Assembly (NCBI GenBank): GCA_036557365.1
Contig: DATBHR010000083.1
Coordinates: 1-64,000 of the forward strand
Direction: 5' to 3'
Source of the DNA: DATKHR01 sp036557365
GTDB lineage: Bacteria > Acidobacteriota > Vicinamibacteria > Vicinamibacterales > CAVVIG01
DNA length: 64,000 bases
Below the pieces are notes generated by a model. That model made no database searches. It was not told where the DNA came from and saw nothing but the letters and a program-made list of their open reading frames with translations. A program made the translations under genes and the position numbers. Within the stretch, counting starts at the first letter, position 1, and each line of letters begins with the position of its first letter. This document shows, piece after piece, positions 1 through 8,255 of the stretch.

Positions 1-134
1 GCTCCGATCTGCTGTTCTGCAACCACCACTGGCACCAGAACGAAGAGCGGCTGCGCGAGATCGCAATAGGCATTCACGACGAGACCGGTCGGCTGGGGAA
101 CGTCGCGCCGATCGCAGCGCTCGACGAGCGCTGA
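1..134 (+). CDS. C-terminal fragment of a small DUF7455-like protein (left edge, probably foreign DNA)
   Basis: An open frame enters from the left edge and stops at TGA 132-134, giving about 43 residues. It contains a LLFCNHHWHQNEERL segment followed by an acidic and hydrophobic tail. The LLFC-x-HH pattern followed by an N/K-E-rich helix resembles the small actinobacterial DUF7455 proteins that lie beside the principal sigma factor gene. The neighbouring minus-strand gene at 302-736 is an actinobacterial-type SigA, so both fit one actinobacterial segment. Function is unknown. The family call rests on recall of a short motif and is moderate at best. Confidence 0.5.
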   Translation, partial: SDLLFCNHHWHQNEERLREIAIGIHDETGRLGNVAPIAALDER

Positions 135-301
135 TCAGCCAGCACCGCTGACGAGGCCGTTCCGGACGGAACGGGGACTTTCTGTCAGCCCATCGATGCG
201 CCTTTGCACCCAGGGTGGCTGCCCTCGGCTCAGTCCAGGTGTTCGGCGCTTCGCGCCTCCGACCTCTTCCCCGCGGCCGGAAAGCAAGCTCTCCTCTCGG
301 C

Positions 302-736
302 TCAGTCGAGGTAATCCCGCAGGACCTGGGAGCGGGACGGGTGGCGCAGTTTCGACATCGTCTTCGACTCGATCTGGCGGATCCGCTCCCGCGTCACGCC
401 GTACACCTGCCCGATCTCGTCGAGCGTGCGCGGCTGTCCGTCGGTGAGCCCGAAGCGCAGCTTCACCACGCCGGCCTCCCGCTCGGACAGGGTCTGCAAC
501 ACCGACTGCAACTGGTCCTGCAACAGCGTGAACGACACCGCATCGACGGCGACAACCGCCTCGGAGTCCTCGATGAAGTCGCCGAGTTGCGAGTCGCCTT
601 CGTCGCCGATCGTCTGGTCCAGCGAGATCGGCTCCCGGGCGTACTGCTGGATCTCCAGCACCTTCTCCGGGGTGATGTCCATTTCCTTGGCCAGCTCTTC
701 GGGCGTCGGCTCGCGGCCGAGGTCCTGCAGGAGCTC
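302..736 (-). CDS. sigA: Principal sigma factor SigA/HrdB, C-terminal part, actinobacterial type (5' truncated at junction)
   Basis: The fragment covers the end of sigma region 3 and region 4: an LLQDLGREPTPEEL segment, ITPEKV, the linker with EPISLDQTIGDEGDSQLGDF, then the region 4.2 helix-turn-helix (GVTRERIRQIES) and the ending HPSRSQVLRDYLD. This wording is that of mycobacterial-type SigA/HrdB, whereas the rpoD fragment on the other strand is of a different phylum. The frame is open through about 736, where it runs into the resident rpoD on the opposite strand. The N-terminal regions 1-2 are missing. As part of RNA polymerase holoenzyme, region 4 would recognise the -35 element. The fragment is probably an assembly or amplification artefact in this contig rather than a resident gene. 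Confidence 0.85.
   Translation of the reverse strand, partial: ELLQDLGREPTPEELAKEMDITPEKVLEIQQYAREPISLDQTIGDEGDSQLGDFIEDSEAVVAVDAVSFTLLQDQLQSVLQTLSEREAGVVKLRFGLTDGQPRTLDEIGQVYGVTRERIRQIESKTMSKLRHPSRSQVLRDYLD
719..736. other. Near-palindromic junction between two rpoD/sigA fragments of different phyla
   Basis: The 18 bases read gaggtcctgcaggagctc, whose core TCCTGCAGGA (723-732) is a perfect palindrome and whose outer gag/ctc also match; only one symmetric pair differs. To the left the sigA frame runs on the minus strand (ELLQDLGREP). To the right the rpoD frame runs on the plus strand (EVLQELGREP). The two homologous genes therefore meet head-to-head at the same codon positions, which is what an inverted chimeric join through a shared palindrome would produce. 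Confidence 0.75.
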
Positions 737-1165
737 GGACGCGAGCCCACCTCCGAGGAGATCGCGCAGCGGATGGACATCCCGGTCAGCAAGGTCCGCA
801 AGGTCCTGAAAATCGCGCAGGAGCCCATCTCGCTCGAAACACCGATCGGCGAGGAGGAAGATTCACATCTGGGCGACTTCATCGAGGACCGGCAGGTCGT
901 GTCGCCGGCCGAAGCCGTCATCAACCTCAACTTGAAGGAACAGACCGAGTCGGTCCTCAAGACGCTCACGCCGCGCGAAGAAAAGGTCATCAAGATGCGG
1001 TTCGGCGTCGGCGACGGCAGCGAGCACACGCTCGAGGAGGTCGGCCAGAGCTTCGCCGTCACGCGCGAGCGCATCCGGCAGATCGAAGCCAAGGCGCTGC
1101 GGAAGCTGCGGCATCCGTCGCGGTCGCGGAAGCTGCGGGCGTTTCTGGAGGGAAGAACGAGCTGA
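719..1165 (+). CDS. rpoD: Principal sigma factor RpoD, C-terminal part (5' truncated at junction)
   Basis: About 148 residues of sigma-70 are present: end of region 3 (VLQELGREPTSEEIAQRMDI), the EPISLETPIGEEEDSHLGDF linker, region 4.1 with LTPREEKVIKMRFG, region 4.2 with the helix-turn-helix AVTRERIRQIEAKALRKLRH, and the ending RSRKLRAFLEGRTS. This is the housekeeping sigma factor of the resident genome, directing RNA polymerase to -35/-10 promoters. Regions 1 and 2 are absent because the sequence switches to a foreign sigA at 719-736. The 3' end and its downstream flank are repeated, in decayed form, at about 12490-12733. Confidence 0.88.
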   Translation, partial: EVLQELGREPTSEEIAQRMDIPVSKVRKVLKIAQEPISLETPIGEEEDSHLGDFIEDRQVVSPAEAVINLNLKEQTESVLKTLTPREEKVIKMRFGVGDGSEHTLEEVGQSFAVTRERIRQIEAKALRKLRHPSRSRKLRAFLEGRTS

Positions 1166-1186
1166 CGGGAAGCGAAATGCCGGAAT

Positions 1187-1252
1187 GCACGAATGCACGT
1201 GCATGTCTGCATTCCTGCATTTTGGCATTCTTGCATTTTGGCATTACCGCAT
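1187..1252. repeat. Tandem GCATT-word repeat downstream of rpoD
   Basis: Immediately after rpoD is a run of degenerate short units built on gcattttgg/gcattcttg, ending with a 36-base stretch at 1217-1252. The same stretch recurs at 12663-12698 with a single mismatch. The rest of 1253-1598 shows no convincing gene; it is GC-rich and only short open frames occur. The repeats may have arisen by slippage or belong to a dispersed intergenic family. Confidence 0.7.
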
Positions 1253-1598
1253 CGGCGTTCGGCGTGACCGTCCGCGTTCGTCCTCCGGGGCGGGACGCCC
1301 GAGGACCGTGCCGCAGGGGTCGGCGACATCGAAGCCGCTGCATCGATGATGTCGCCCGACGTCGACGATTCCAAAGTGACAGTCGAAATCACACCGGTCC
1401 GGGGGACTTCGGAATTCCGGGGCCACGCGTGGACTTCGCAATGGCCGGTGGCGAAAGGGTAACCACGTCCCGTCGCACAGGAAGGTCATCGTCTCCGGCA
1501 TGTCGTGCTGACGATAGGACATCAATCGCGCTGATCGCCTCGGCCTATTCGAGCGTTTCGGAATTCTTCCTGCCGTCGTACGCTGTTCCAAATCGCTA

Positions 1599-3959
1599 AT
1601 GCGGCCGCAACCCAGCACCGCGTCGAAATTCGGCCCCGGTCTGCGCCGAGTGCCCATCACTACAGTCGGGCCGGGCAGTGCGAATAGAACAGCAGCCGTC
1701 GAACTCTCCGTGTATTCACTGCTGTTCCTGCTCCTCGCATTGGCTTTCGACCCGACCATTGAGGTTCAGTTCACGTTGCCGAAGCTGATGTGGCTGCGGT
1801 TCGGAACGGCAGCCATTCTCGTTTTGTGGGTGTTGCGCCTGATTCAGGGTGGCGTGAGAGCGGTTCCACGTATTGTGCTCATTCCAACTGTCGTACTGGC
1901 TTTCTGGTGGGCAGCCGTGACCCCGTTCGCCGCAGATCTTCAAACGGCCATCAAGGGCATGCACGGCCGGTACAACGGACTGATAAACGCGATCCTGCTA
2001 CTCGTTGTATTCCTCGTAGTCGCGTCGACAGACCGATCACGTGCTGACCTTCGTCGGCTCGTAATTGCCTTCCTTTTCGCGCTGGTTCCAGTCGCCGTGT
2101 ACGCCGCGGCGCAGGATCTCGGCTTCGACCCGCTCGTCTGGCCCAATCCTCGCCCGGGCTCGACGATCGGGCATCCAGTTCCACTTGCAGCGATCTTGAG
2201 CCTCGTCATTCCCTTTGTACTCACGTTCCTGATCGTCGAGACGCGGAGCGCGCGGCGAATCGGATGGTCAGCTCTCCTGCTTCTGTACGGCTTCGCCACT
2301 GCGGCGACGCTGAGCAGAGGGCCATGGCTAGGTCTTCTCGCGGCCTGCTGTACCGTGGTGATCGTCGCCATCAGACTGAGGGTCGTTACCCTGAAGGCAT
2401 CAGCGCTCTGGTTATCGCTCGCCGGCCTCGCAACCGCCGGCGTTCTCCTCGCAAACTCTACCGCTATCCTGAAGATCTCTCGCAGGCTGGAACAGTTCGT
2501 CAATCTCCGTGCCGATCCATCCTTCACTGGCAGATTCGTCTTCTTCGACGCTGCATACCGCATGATGCGAGCACACCCGATCACCGGCGTCGGACTGGAG
2601 AACTTCGGCGTTCTCTATCCAACGTACCGGCCGGTCGAGCCGGAATCCGTACCGCCCGATTCGATCCCGACGATGGTACACAACGGGTACCTCCAGGCGG
2701 CTGCGACGACCGGCGTCATTGGCCTTGTGCTGACTCTTGCACTGTCGGCCGGCATTTTCTTCGTGCTCATTCGGAGCTGTCGTGTGCTGGCTACTCGGCT
2801 TGACGACGTAAGAGCGGAGCAACGCTTCGATCTCGCCGAGTTGTCCGCGGCGGATCTGATGTTCGGGATCGCCTTCGCCGGCGCCCTGATCGGCTACATG
2901 GTGCAAGCCCTCTCGGGATGGGAGGAGATTCCACTGTCAGCGTTCTATTGGATTCTTGCCGGCGCCGCTGTCTCATTCACTACCGCAGACCGCACCGAAC
3001 CCGCCATGCGCACTCTCGCACGCTTCAAGATTCCTCTCATCCTTGTGGGATCAGCTGCTGCGACAATGGCGATCGTGTTGGGATTCGATGCCGTCCGGCA
3101 AATTGACGTAGATCGTGCGTTCTTCCAGGCCCGCCTTCTCGATCGGGAGAAGGATTGGACGCTAATCCAGCGGCACCTTGAATGGGGCCTCGAGGCCTCC
3201 GGCAACGCTGCCAAGTACCAGGATGATGCCGGTCTGCTTTATTTGCGGCGCGTCGAAGCCAGACAGGACCCTTCCAGCTACCGAAGGGCCGCTACGCTGT
3301 TCGAAGGATCTGCGCGAGCCAACCGGTTCGACCCGTATGCAGTCGTTCATCGTATTGACCTGGAGACCGCCGCGCTGACTGCCGGCATCGTGCAAACGCC
3401 ATCAACCGATGCGAACGACGCCGTCATACGCGCGGTGGCGATCGATCCAAACAACGCCACCGTCTACGCGTCCATTGCCGCGCTCCAACAGGCCGCGCAG
3501 GATCCAACGAATGCTTTGCGGGCCATCGACGAGGCCATTCGCCTTCGACCGCATCATCCGGGGTACCACGTGCTCCGCGGCGATCTTCAGCGCACACTCG
3601 GCAACCGAACCGCTGCGACCGCGGCTTATCGTGAGGAAGTTTCCCTGGTCAAGGCCGGCAGCCCGGAATGGCTGAACGTCGAACGGCGACTGTTGGTGAT
3701 ATTCGAAGAATCAGGTCAGCACGACGCCGCGATTGCGGAAGGAAAGATGGTCACCGCGACCGTGAACGACGATCTCGCATTCACAGTACTCGGGTTCGCC
3801 TACCGCTCGACAGGCGAGTGGCAGAATGCCTTCGACGCCTTTGCCGCCGCCGTCCGAATCAATCCGGCGAACGCGGCCGCAGCCGGAGGCGTTCGGGAAT
3901 CCGAAGCAGCGCGGCAACACGGGCCCAGCGCCGACTCAAAGCCACTCGCTGTGCGGTAA
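1599..3959 (+). CDS. O-antigen ligase/polymerase-like membrane protein with C-terminal TPR repeats
   Basis: 786 residues. About 10-12 hydrophobic segments span roughly residues 30-480 and contain the Wzy_C/WaaL-type features: an STIGHPVPLA loop, LSRGPWLG, and a large loop with TGVGLENFGVLYPTYRP followed by HNGYLQAAATTG, the family's typical His-containing motif. The last ~280 residues are soluble and made of TPR-like helices (for example DPTNALRAIDEAIRLRPHHP and NAFDAFAAAVRINPANA). Ligases of this family join lipid-linked glycans to an acceptor (lipid A core or protein) at the periplasmic face; whether this one is a ligase or a polymerase cannot be told. ATG 1599 follows a ~430-base gap, and the gene ends against a terminator shared with the convergent surface protein gene. 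TPR-bearing versions are often linked to protein O-glycosylation, which is an inference here. Confidence 0.8.
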   Translation: MRPQPSTASKFGPGLRRVPITTVGPGSANRTAAVELSVYSLLFLLLALAFDPTIEVQFTLPKLMWLRFGTAAILVLWVLRLIQGGVRAVPRIVLIPTVVLAFWWAAVTPFAADLQTAIKGMHGRYNGLINAILLLVVFLVVASTDRSRADLRRLVIAFLFALVPVAVYAAAQDLGFDPLVWPNPRPGSTIGHPVPLAAILSLVIPFVLTFLIVETRSARRIGWSALLLLYGFATAATLSRGPWLGLLAACCTVVIVAIRLRVVTLKASALWLSLAGLATAGVLLANSTAILKISRRLEQFVNLRADPSFTGRFVFFDAAYRMMRAHPITGVGLENFGVLYPTYRPVEPESVPPDSIPTMVHNGYLQAAATTGVIGLVLTLALSAGIFFVLIRSCRVLATRLDDVRAEQRFDLAELSAADLMFGIAFAGALIGYMVQALSGWEEIPLSAFYWILAGAAVSFTTADRTEPAMRTLARFKIPLILVGSAAATMAIVLGFDAVRQIDVDRAFFQARLLDREKDWTLIQRHLEWGLEASGNAAKYQDDAGLLYLRRVEARQDPSSYRRAATLFEGSARANRFDPYAVVHRIDLETAALTAGIVQTPSTDANDAVIRAVAIDPNNATVYASIAALQQAAQDPTNALRAIDEAIRLRPHHPGYHVLRGDLQRTLGNRTAATAAYREEVSLVKAGSPEWLNVERRLLVIFEESGQHDAAIAEGKMVTATVNDDLAFTVLGFAYRSTGEWQNAFDAFAAAVRINPANAAAAGGVRESEAARQHGPSADSKPLAVR

Positions 3960-3974
3960 CGCGACTTGCTGAAA

Positions 3975-4011
3975 GATCATGGGACTGCCACCGTGCAGCA
4001 GTCCCATGATC
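3975..4011. terminator. Bidirectional hairpin terminator between convergent genes
   Basis: A perfect 14-bp stem (3975-3988 with 3998-4011) encloses a 9-base loop. It lies between the stop of the O-antigen-ligase-like gene (3959) and the stop of the convergent repeat-protein gene (4063). There is no long T run, so termination strength is uncertain, but position and perfection support the call. Confidence 0.75.
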
Positions 4012-4062
4012 CACTCGCGAAAAACAGCCGCCCGGAATCGGTGTTCCAGGCCCGACAGTCGG

Positions 4063-7000
4063 CTACCGAACCCCTGTCGATGGTACGGGAATATCGTTGT
4101 ACGGTGCGTAGCCGGCACCGAACGCCTTCGACGTCACCGCGTTAGTGGAGCTGTTGAAGATAAACCAGGTTCCCGTCAAGGGCCGCCAGACCGCGATGTC
4201 GATCTTGCCGTCTCCGTCGTAGTCGCCCGGCACCGGGACATCGTTGTACGGCGCGTAACCTGCGCCAAACGCCTTCGACGTCACGGTATTGGTGGAGCTG
4301 TTGATGATGTACCAGGTCCCCGTCAAGGGCCGCCAGACCGCCATGTCGGTCTTGCCATCCCCGTCGTAGTCACCTGGCACCGGAATATCGTTGTACGGCG
4401 CGTAGCCGGCACCGAACGCCTTTGACGTCACGGTGTTGGTCGAGCTGTTGATGATGTACCAGGTCCCCGTCAACGGTCGCCAGACCGCCATGTCGGTCTT
4501 GCCGTCTCCGTCGTAGTCACCCGGCACCGGAATATCGTTGTACGGCGCGTAGCCGGCGCCAAACGCCTTTGACGTCACGGTGTTGGTCGAGCTGTTGATG
4601 ATGTACCAGGTCCCCGCCAACGGTCGCCAGACCGCGATGTCGGTCTTGCCGTCTCCGTCGTAGTCGCCCGGCACCGGAATGTCGTTGTACGGCGCGTAGC
4701 CGGCACCAAACGCCTTCGACGTCACCGCGTTGGTCGAGCTGTTGATGGTGTACCAGGTCCCCGTCGAGGGCCGCCAGACCGCGATGTCGGTCTTGCCGTC
4801 GGAATCGAAGTCGCTCTTCGTGACGAATCCGCCCAGCGCAAAATCGATCCCGGTCGTCATCGTCGAAGCATTCACGACGATGGGCGTGCCGTTCGTCACC
4901 GTGCATGTCGAGCCGCATCGATCGCCGGAATAAAGCTGGTTGGCGTGGCCGCTCGGGATGTCCTGGGACGTCCGGGCATAGTAAGTGCCGGGCGCAAGAC
5001 CGGACGTCGCATACGTTCCGGCAAGGCCAGTGTTCGCGCTCTTCGTAAACAACCCGCCGGCCGTGTAGATCTGAACGGTGACGTTCGGCATCGGGGCGCC
5101 GGTCCGCGCGTCCGTTATGGTGCCTGTTATGCCACCTGCACCTGACGAGAGCGCGAAGTCGATGCTGCTCGAAGTCTTGCCAGTGAGGAGGGTGATTGGT
5201 GTGCCCGTCGTCACCGAACACCCCGAGCTGCACGGCATTCCTTGATATAGCCCGTCCAGATAGAACACGCCGTTGGGCATCGTCGTGCGCGCATAGTACG
5301 TCCCGGGCGGAAGACCCGCGACGGTGTAGCCACCGGCCGTATTGGTCGCCGTCGCCTTCGCGAGGACGCCGGCAGCTGTAAAGATCTGCACACCGACCGG
5401 ACCCACTCCGACGCTCGTGGCTGCGTCGATTACCGAGCCGGAAATCATGCCTCCTGTCGACAGGGCGAAGTTGACGGAAGCCGGGTTCGAAGGACCGCCG
5501 GCCGTTACCGCGACCGGCGTTCCGACCGTCGGGTTCAGGCACGCCGGCACGCAGGTCGTGCCGTTATACAGTTGGTCCACGAATGCCAGCGTCTGGTTCA
5601 GGGTCGGCACGAAGAGCGGACCGGGCGTCGCCGTCCGCAGGTAATAGTTTCCCGCCGGCAACCCGGAAGTCTTGTAGTTGCCGGACACATCGGTCACGAC
5701 GTTGCCAAGGTTCACGCCGTTGGACGAGAAGATCTGGACCGATACGGACTGGAGAGCCTGAGAATTCAACGACGCGTCCGTCGTGACTTTCCCGCTGATC
5801 ACTCCGCCGAGCGCCAACGCGAAATTGATCCCGCTCACCGTCGTCGCGTTCACCACCACGGGCGTGCCCGAGGTGACCACACAACCCGCCTGCGGACAGG
5901 ACTGGCCCTGCCAGAGCTGATTGACGTAGCCGTTGGCATTTGTGCGAACGTAGTAGGTACCTGCGGGCAGGGGGGCGCTCGTATAAACACCAGAGGCATT
6001 CGTGCCGAAGCCGCCTATGTTGAGACCAGCCGCGTTGAACACTTGGACGCTTACGTTCTGGAGCGGTGAGCCAAGAGCAGCGGCGGTGACCGTGCCGGTG
6101 ATGGGCACGCCGTGCGCGAGGGCGAAGTTGATGCCGTTCGTTGGGACGCCGTTTCCTACCGTGACGAGAGTGCCCCCACTCGTTTGAACCTGGCAGTTGA
6201 TGCACGTCACGCCGTTGTACAACTGGCCGATCAACGCCGTGCCGTTTTGAATGAATGCTCCCAGCGTCCTCACGTAGTACGAGCCCGTGCTGACCGAGCT
6301 GAGTGTATAGACCCCTGACGCGTTTGTGGATGTGGACGTCACCAGATTGCCGTTCGGCCCAAACAGCTGAACCGTGATCGCATTGAGAGGGCTGTTGTTG
6401 GTGACGTCGGTCACGGTTCCGGTAATCGATCCGGTACCGGTGGCGATCAACGAGAAGTTGACGTTCGTGACCGGATGGTTCGTGATGACGATCGGCGTGC
6501 CAATCGTGGGCGGACAGAAGGAGCCGCACGTGATGTTGTTGTAGAGCTCAATCTGGTACCCGTTCATGGAGGTGGTCGCGAAATACGTCCCGGGCGGGAG
6601 CGGGTCCGACGTGAAATGCCCCGAGGCATCCGTGCCCGCGCCGTCAATAAAGGCGCCGGCCGCGTTGGAGATATTGATACTGACGTCTGAAATCGGAGCG
6701 CCGCCGACCGCGGCCGTCACGGTCCCGGAAATCACCTGGCCCGGCGGCAGGACGAAGTTGATGCCGCCGTGACTGCTGCCCACCGTGACCCCGACCGGAG
6801 TGCCCTGTGTAGCGTCGCAGGAACCTGGGCAAATCGAGTGGTCGTAAAGATAGTCGACGAGGCCCTGCGAGTTCCTCGTGTGAAGGTAATACGTGCCGGT
6901 CGGCAGGCCGCTCGTGATGAAGTCGCCCGATGCGTCCGTCGTGGCCTCGTCAACACGCTCGCCCGTCGTATCGACGGTTATCACTTGGACGTTGGCGAGC

Positions 7001-7782
7001 GGAGCGTTGTTGATGTCTCTCACCGTTCCCGCGATCGTGCCGCCAGGATCGAGCGCGAAGTCGATGCTGTTCGTCGTCGCACCGGATACCACGTGAACAG
7101 GATCTGATGGCGAACCGTGGCAGCCGTCGATCGTGCACTTGTGATTGTCCCATCCCTCGTCCTGGAATCCCTGGAGGTTCTGCGTCACGACGTAGACGTC
7201 GCCGGTGACACTGCCGGCGTCGCTGATGTAATGACCGGAGCCGTCCGTGATCGCCGTCGAGAACGGAACGTTTTGACCCGAATCGATGAAGTACACGCGC
7301 GCGCCGACGATCGGATTGCCGTTCACTGAACTTGTGATCGTCCCTGCAATGCGCCCGCCGCCTGAAACGAGCGCGAAGTTGATGCCAGTGACGGCGGCTC
7401 CCGACACGACGACTTGCGTGAGCGAATCGACATCGCACACCGCTGAGCAGGAGACGCTGTTCCAGACCTGGTTGATGTAGCCTTGCCCGGCCTGCGTCAG
7501 AACTGCATAGGGGCCATCCGCCAGACTCTGCGAGTAATTCCCGTTGCCATCTGCTGTCGCCGTGATCGGGTCGTTGTTGGAGTTGAGTTTGTAGAACTGG
7601 ACCTTCGCGTTGGGGATCCCGCTATGCGTGACGGCGTCCGTGATCTGACCGCTGATGCTTCCTGCAGCCAGCGCACTCGAGGCGCCGAGCACGACTAACA
7701 GGGCCGCCATGAGCGAGGCGTTGACCAGTGACTTCCGACGAACCGGAACGTGTGCGGCAGCCGAACCGTCGATGCGTACCAT
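4063..7782 (-). CDS. Secreted multi-repeat surface protein: carboxypeptidase-regulatory-like repeats plus VCBS/FG-GAP repeats
   Basis: About 1239 residues from ATG 7782 (a GTG at 7800 is possible). A basic stretch and hydrophobic core ending in SSALA give a signal peptide. Nine tandem ~95-residue units follow, each with a G-x-ISG-x-VTD start, an NV-x-VQI-F strand, a GLP-x-GTYY-x-RT turn, a Cys pair (C-x3-C) and an INFAL end. These are SdrD-B/CarboxypepD-regulatory-like beta-sandwiches with a probable disulfide each. The C-terminus holds five 49-residue VCBS/FG-GAP repeats with calcium-binding-like DYDGDGKTD loops and AVWRPLTGTWY. The last repeats are almost identical at DNA level. The protein is probably an extracellular or surface structural/adhesion protein; no catalytic domain is seen. 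A sigma-70-type promoter and upstream direct repeats precede it. Confidence 0.8.
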   Translation of the reverse strand: MVRIDGSAAAHVPVRRKSLVNASLMAALLVVLGASSALAAGSISGQITDAVTHSGIPNAKVQFYKLNSNNDPITATADGNGNYSQSLADGPYAVLTQAGQGYINQVWNSVSCSAVCDVDSLTQVVVSGAAVTGINFALVSGGGRIAGTITSSVNGNPIVGARVYFIDSGQNVPFSTAITDGSGHYISDAGSVTGDVYVVTQNLQGFQDEGWDNHKCTIDGCHGSPSDPVHVVSGATTNSIDFALDPGGTIAGTVRDINNAPLANVQVITVDTTGERVDEATTDASGDFITSGLPTGTYYLHTRNSQGLVDYLYDHSICPGSCDATQGTPVGVTVGSSHGGINFVLPPGQVISGTVTAAVGGAPISDVSINISNAAGAFIDGAGTDASGHFTSDPLPPGTYFATTSMNGYQIELYNNITCGSFCPPTIGTPIVITNHPVTNVNFSLIATGTGSITGTVTDVTNNSPLNAITVQLFGPNGNLVTSTSTNASGVYTLSSVSTGSYYVRTLGAFIQNGTALIGQLYNGVTCINCQVQTSGGTLVTVGNGVPTNGINFALAHGVPITGTVTAAALGSPLQNVSVQVFNAAGLNIGGFGTNASGVYTSAPLPAGTYYVRTNANGYVNQLWQGQSCPQAGCVVTSGTPVVVNATTVSGINFALALGGVISGKVTTDASLNSQALQSVSVQIFSSNGVNLGNVVTDVSGNYKTSGLPAGNYYLRTATPGPLFVPTLNQTLAFVDQLYNGTTCVPACLNPTVGTPVAVTAGGPSNPASVNFALSTGGMISGSVIDAATSVGVGPVGVQIFTAAGVLAKATATNTAGGYTVAGLPPGTYYARTTMPNGVFYLDGLYQGMPCSSGCSVTTGTPITLLTGKTSSSIDFALSSGAGGITGTITDARTGAPMPNVTVQIYTAGGLFTKSANTGLAGTYATSGLAPGTYYARTSQDIPSGHANQLYSGDRCGSTCTVTNGTPIVVNASTMTTGIDFALGGFVTKSDFDSDGKTDIAVWRPSTGTWYTINSSTNAVTSKAFGAGYAPYNDIPVPGDYDGDGKTDIAVWRPLAGTWYIINSSTNTVTSKAFGAGYAPYNDIPVPGDYDGDGKTDMAVWRPLTGTWYIINSSTNTVTSKAFGAGYAPYNDIPVPGDYDGDGKTDMAVWRPLTGTWYIINSSTNTVTSKAFGAGYAPYNDVPVPGDYDGDGKIDIAVWRPLTGTWFIFNSSTNAVTSKAFGAGYAPYNDIPVPSTGVR
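4066..4800 (-). repeat. Five tandem 147-bp coding repeats (49-residue VCBS units)
   Basis: The spacing was checked at three consecutive atgtc landmarks (4196, 4343, 4490), each 147 bases apart. The units encode DGDGKTD..AVWRP...GTWY...SSTN..TSKAFGAGYAPYNDIPVP and differ by only a few bases in the middle copies, which suggests recent amplification or gene conversion and a site prone to repeat-number change or misassembly. Confidence 0.85.
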
Positions 7783-7843
7783 GAGTGCCCCCGAGACCAC
7801 TGAAGGTCGTTCGCGAAGCTGATGTGCCGGCCGAAACCGCGTT

Positions 7844-7873
7844 CTTATAATGCTGAGCTACTGGTAAAGTCAA
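7844..7873 (-). promoter_or_regulatory. Sigma-70-type promoter of the repeat surface protein gene
   Basis: Read on the minus strand: TTGACT (7873-7868), an 18-base spacer, then TATAAG (7849-7844). This is a close match to consensus in a GC-rich genome and gives a leader of roughly 50 bases to ATG 7782. It sits in the only AT-rich patch of the 7801-8255 gap. Confidence 0.65.
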
Positions 7874-7883
7874 CAGTAAAAGC

Positions 7884-7915
7884 GTGACAAAATATGACAG
7901 AAGTGACAAATATGA
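7884..7915. promoter_or_regulatory. Direct-repeat operator candidate upstream of the -35 element
   Basis: GTGACAAAATATGA (7884-7897) is repeated as GTGACAAATATGA (7903-7915), with starts 19 bases apart, directly upstream of the TTGACT -35 box. Two similar sites on about the same helix face just upstream of -35 are typical of an activator. The rest of 7916-8255 shows no gene I can support. Confidence 0.45.
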
Positions 7916-8255
7916 TGAGGAGAAGCAAAGTAGTCCCAGGGTGGCGAGACTAAGGCAGAGCTCTGGCTGAGCGACCATGCAGCCGCGGCGTTGCGGCATG
8001 AGGGTGAGGCTGGGCGCCTCTTCCTTGGATAGTTGCCAGTCCTTCCTGGAGTCGTGCCAGGCAAGCTGCATTCTGACGTTGTCGCCGGACCGCTTCGCGA
8101 GCTTCTCGTGATCGTGGGTGCGTCTTGTCCCTCCTGCGGCACCCGACTCGCCCTCGTGAACGCCGTCGCGCCAGCGAACAAATCCGACGACTATTGCATC
8201 GGTGCATCAGGGGAGACGCGCGGGACCACCGAAAGCGATTCGATACAATCTGCCG

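Noticed and set aside
215..720. Long plus-strand frame reading into rpoD from 215
   Set aside because: Left of 719 it is antisense to the actinobacterial sigA fragment; it continues open only because both GC-rich frames lack stops.
1345..1461. A 38-codon plus-strand frame with a VTVEITPVRGTSEFRGHAW stretch, vaguely like a TonB-dependent receptor plug
   Set aside because: Too short, no start context and no second matching segment; listed only as a possible remnant.
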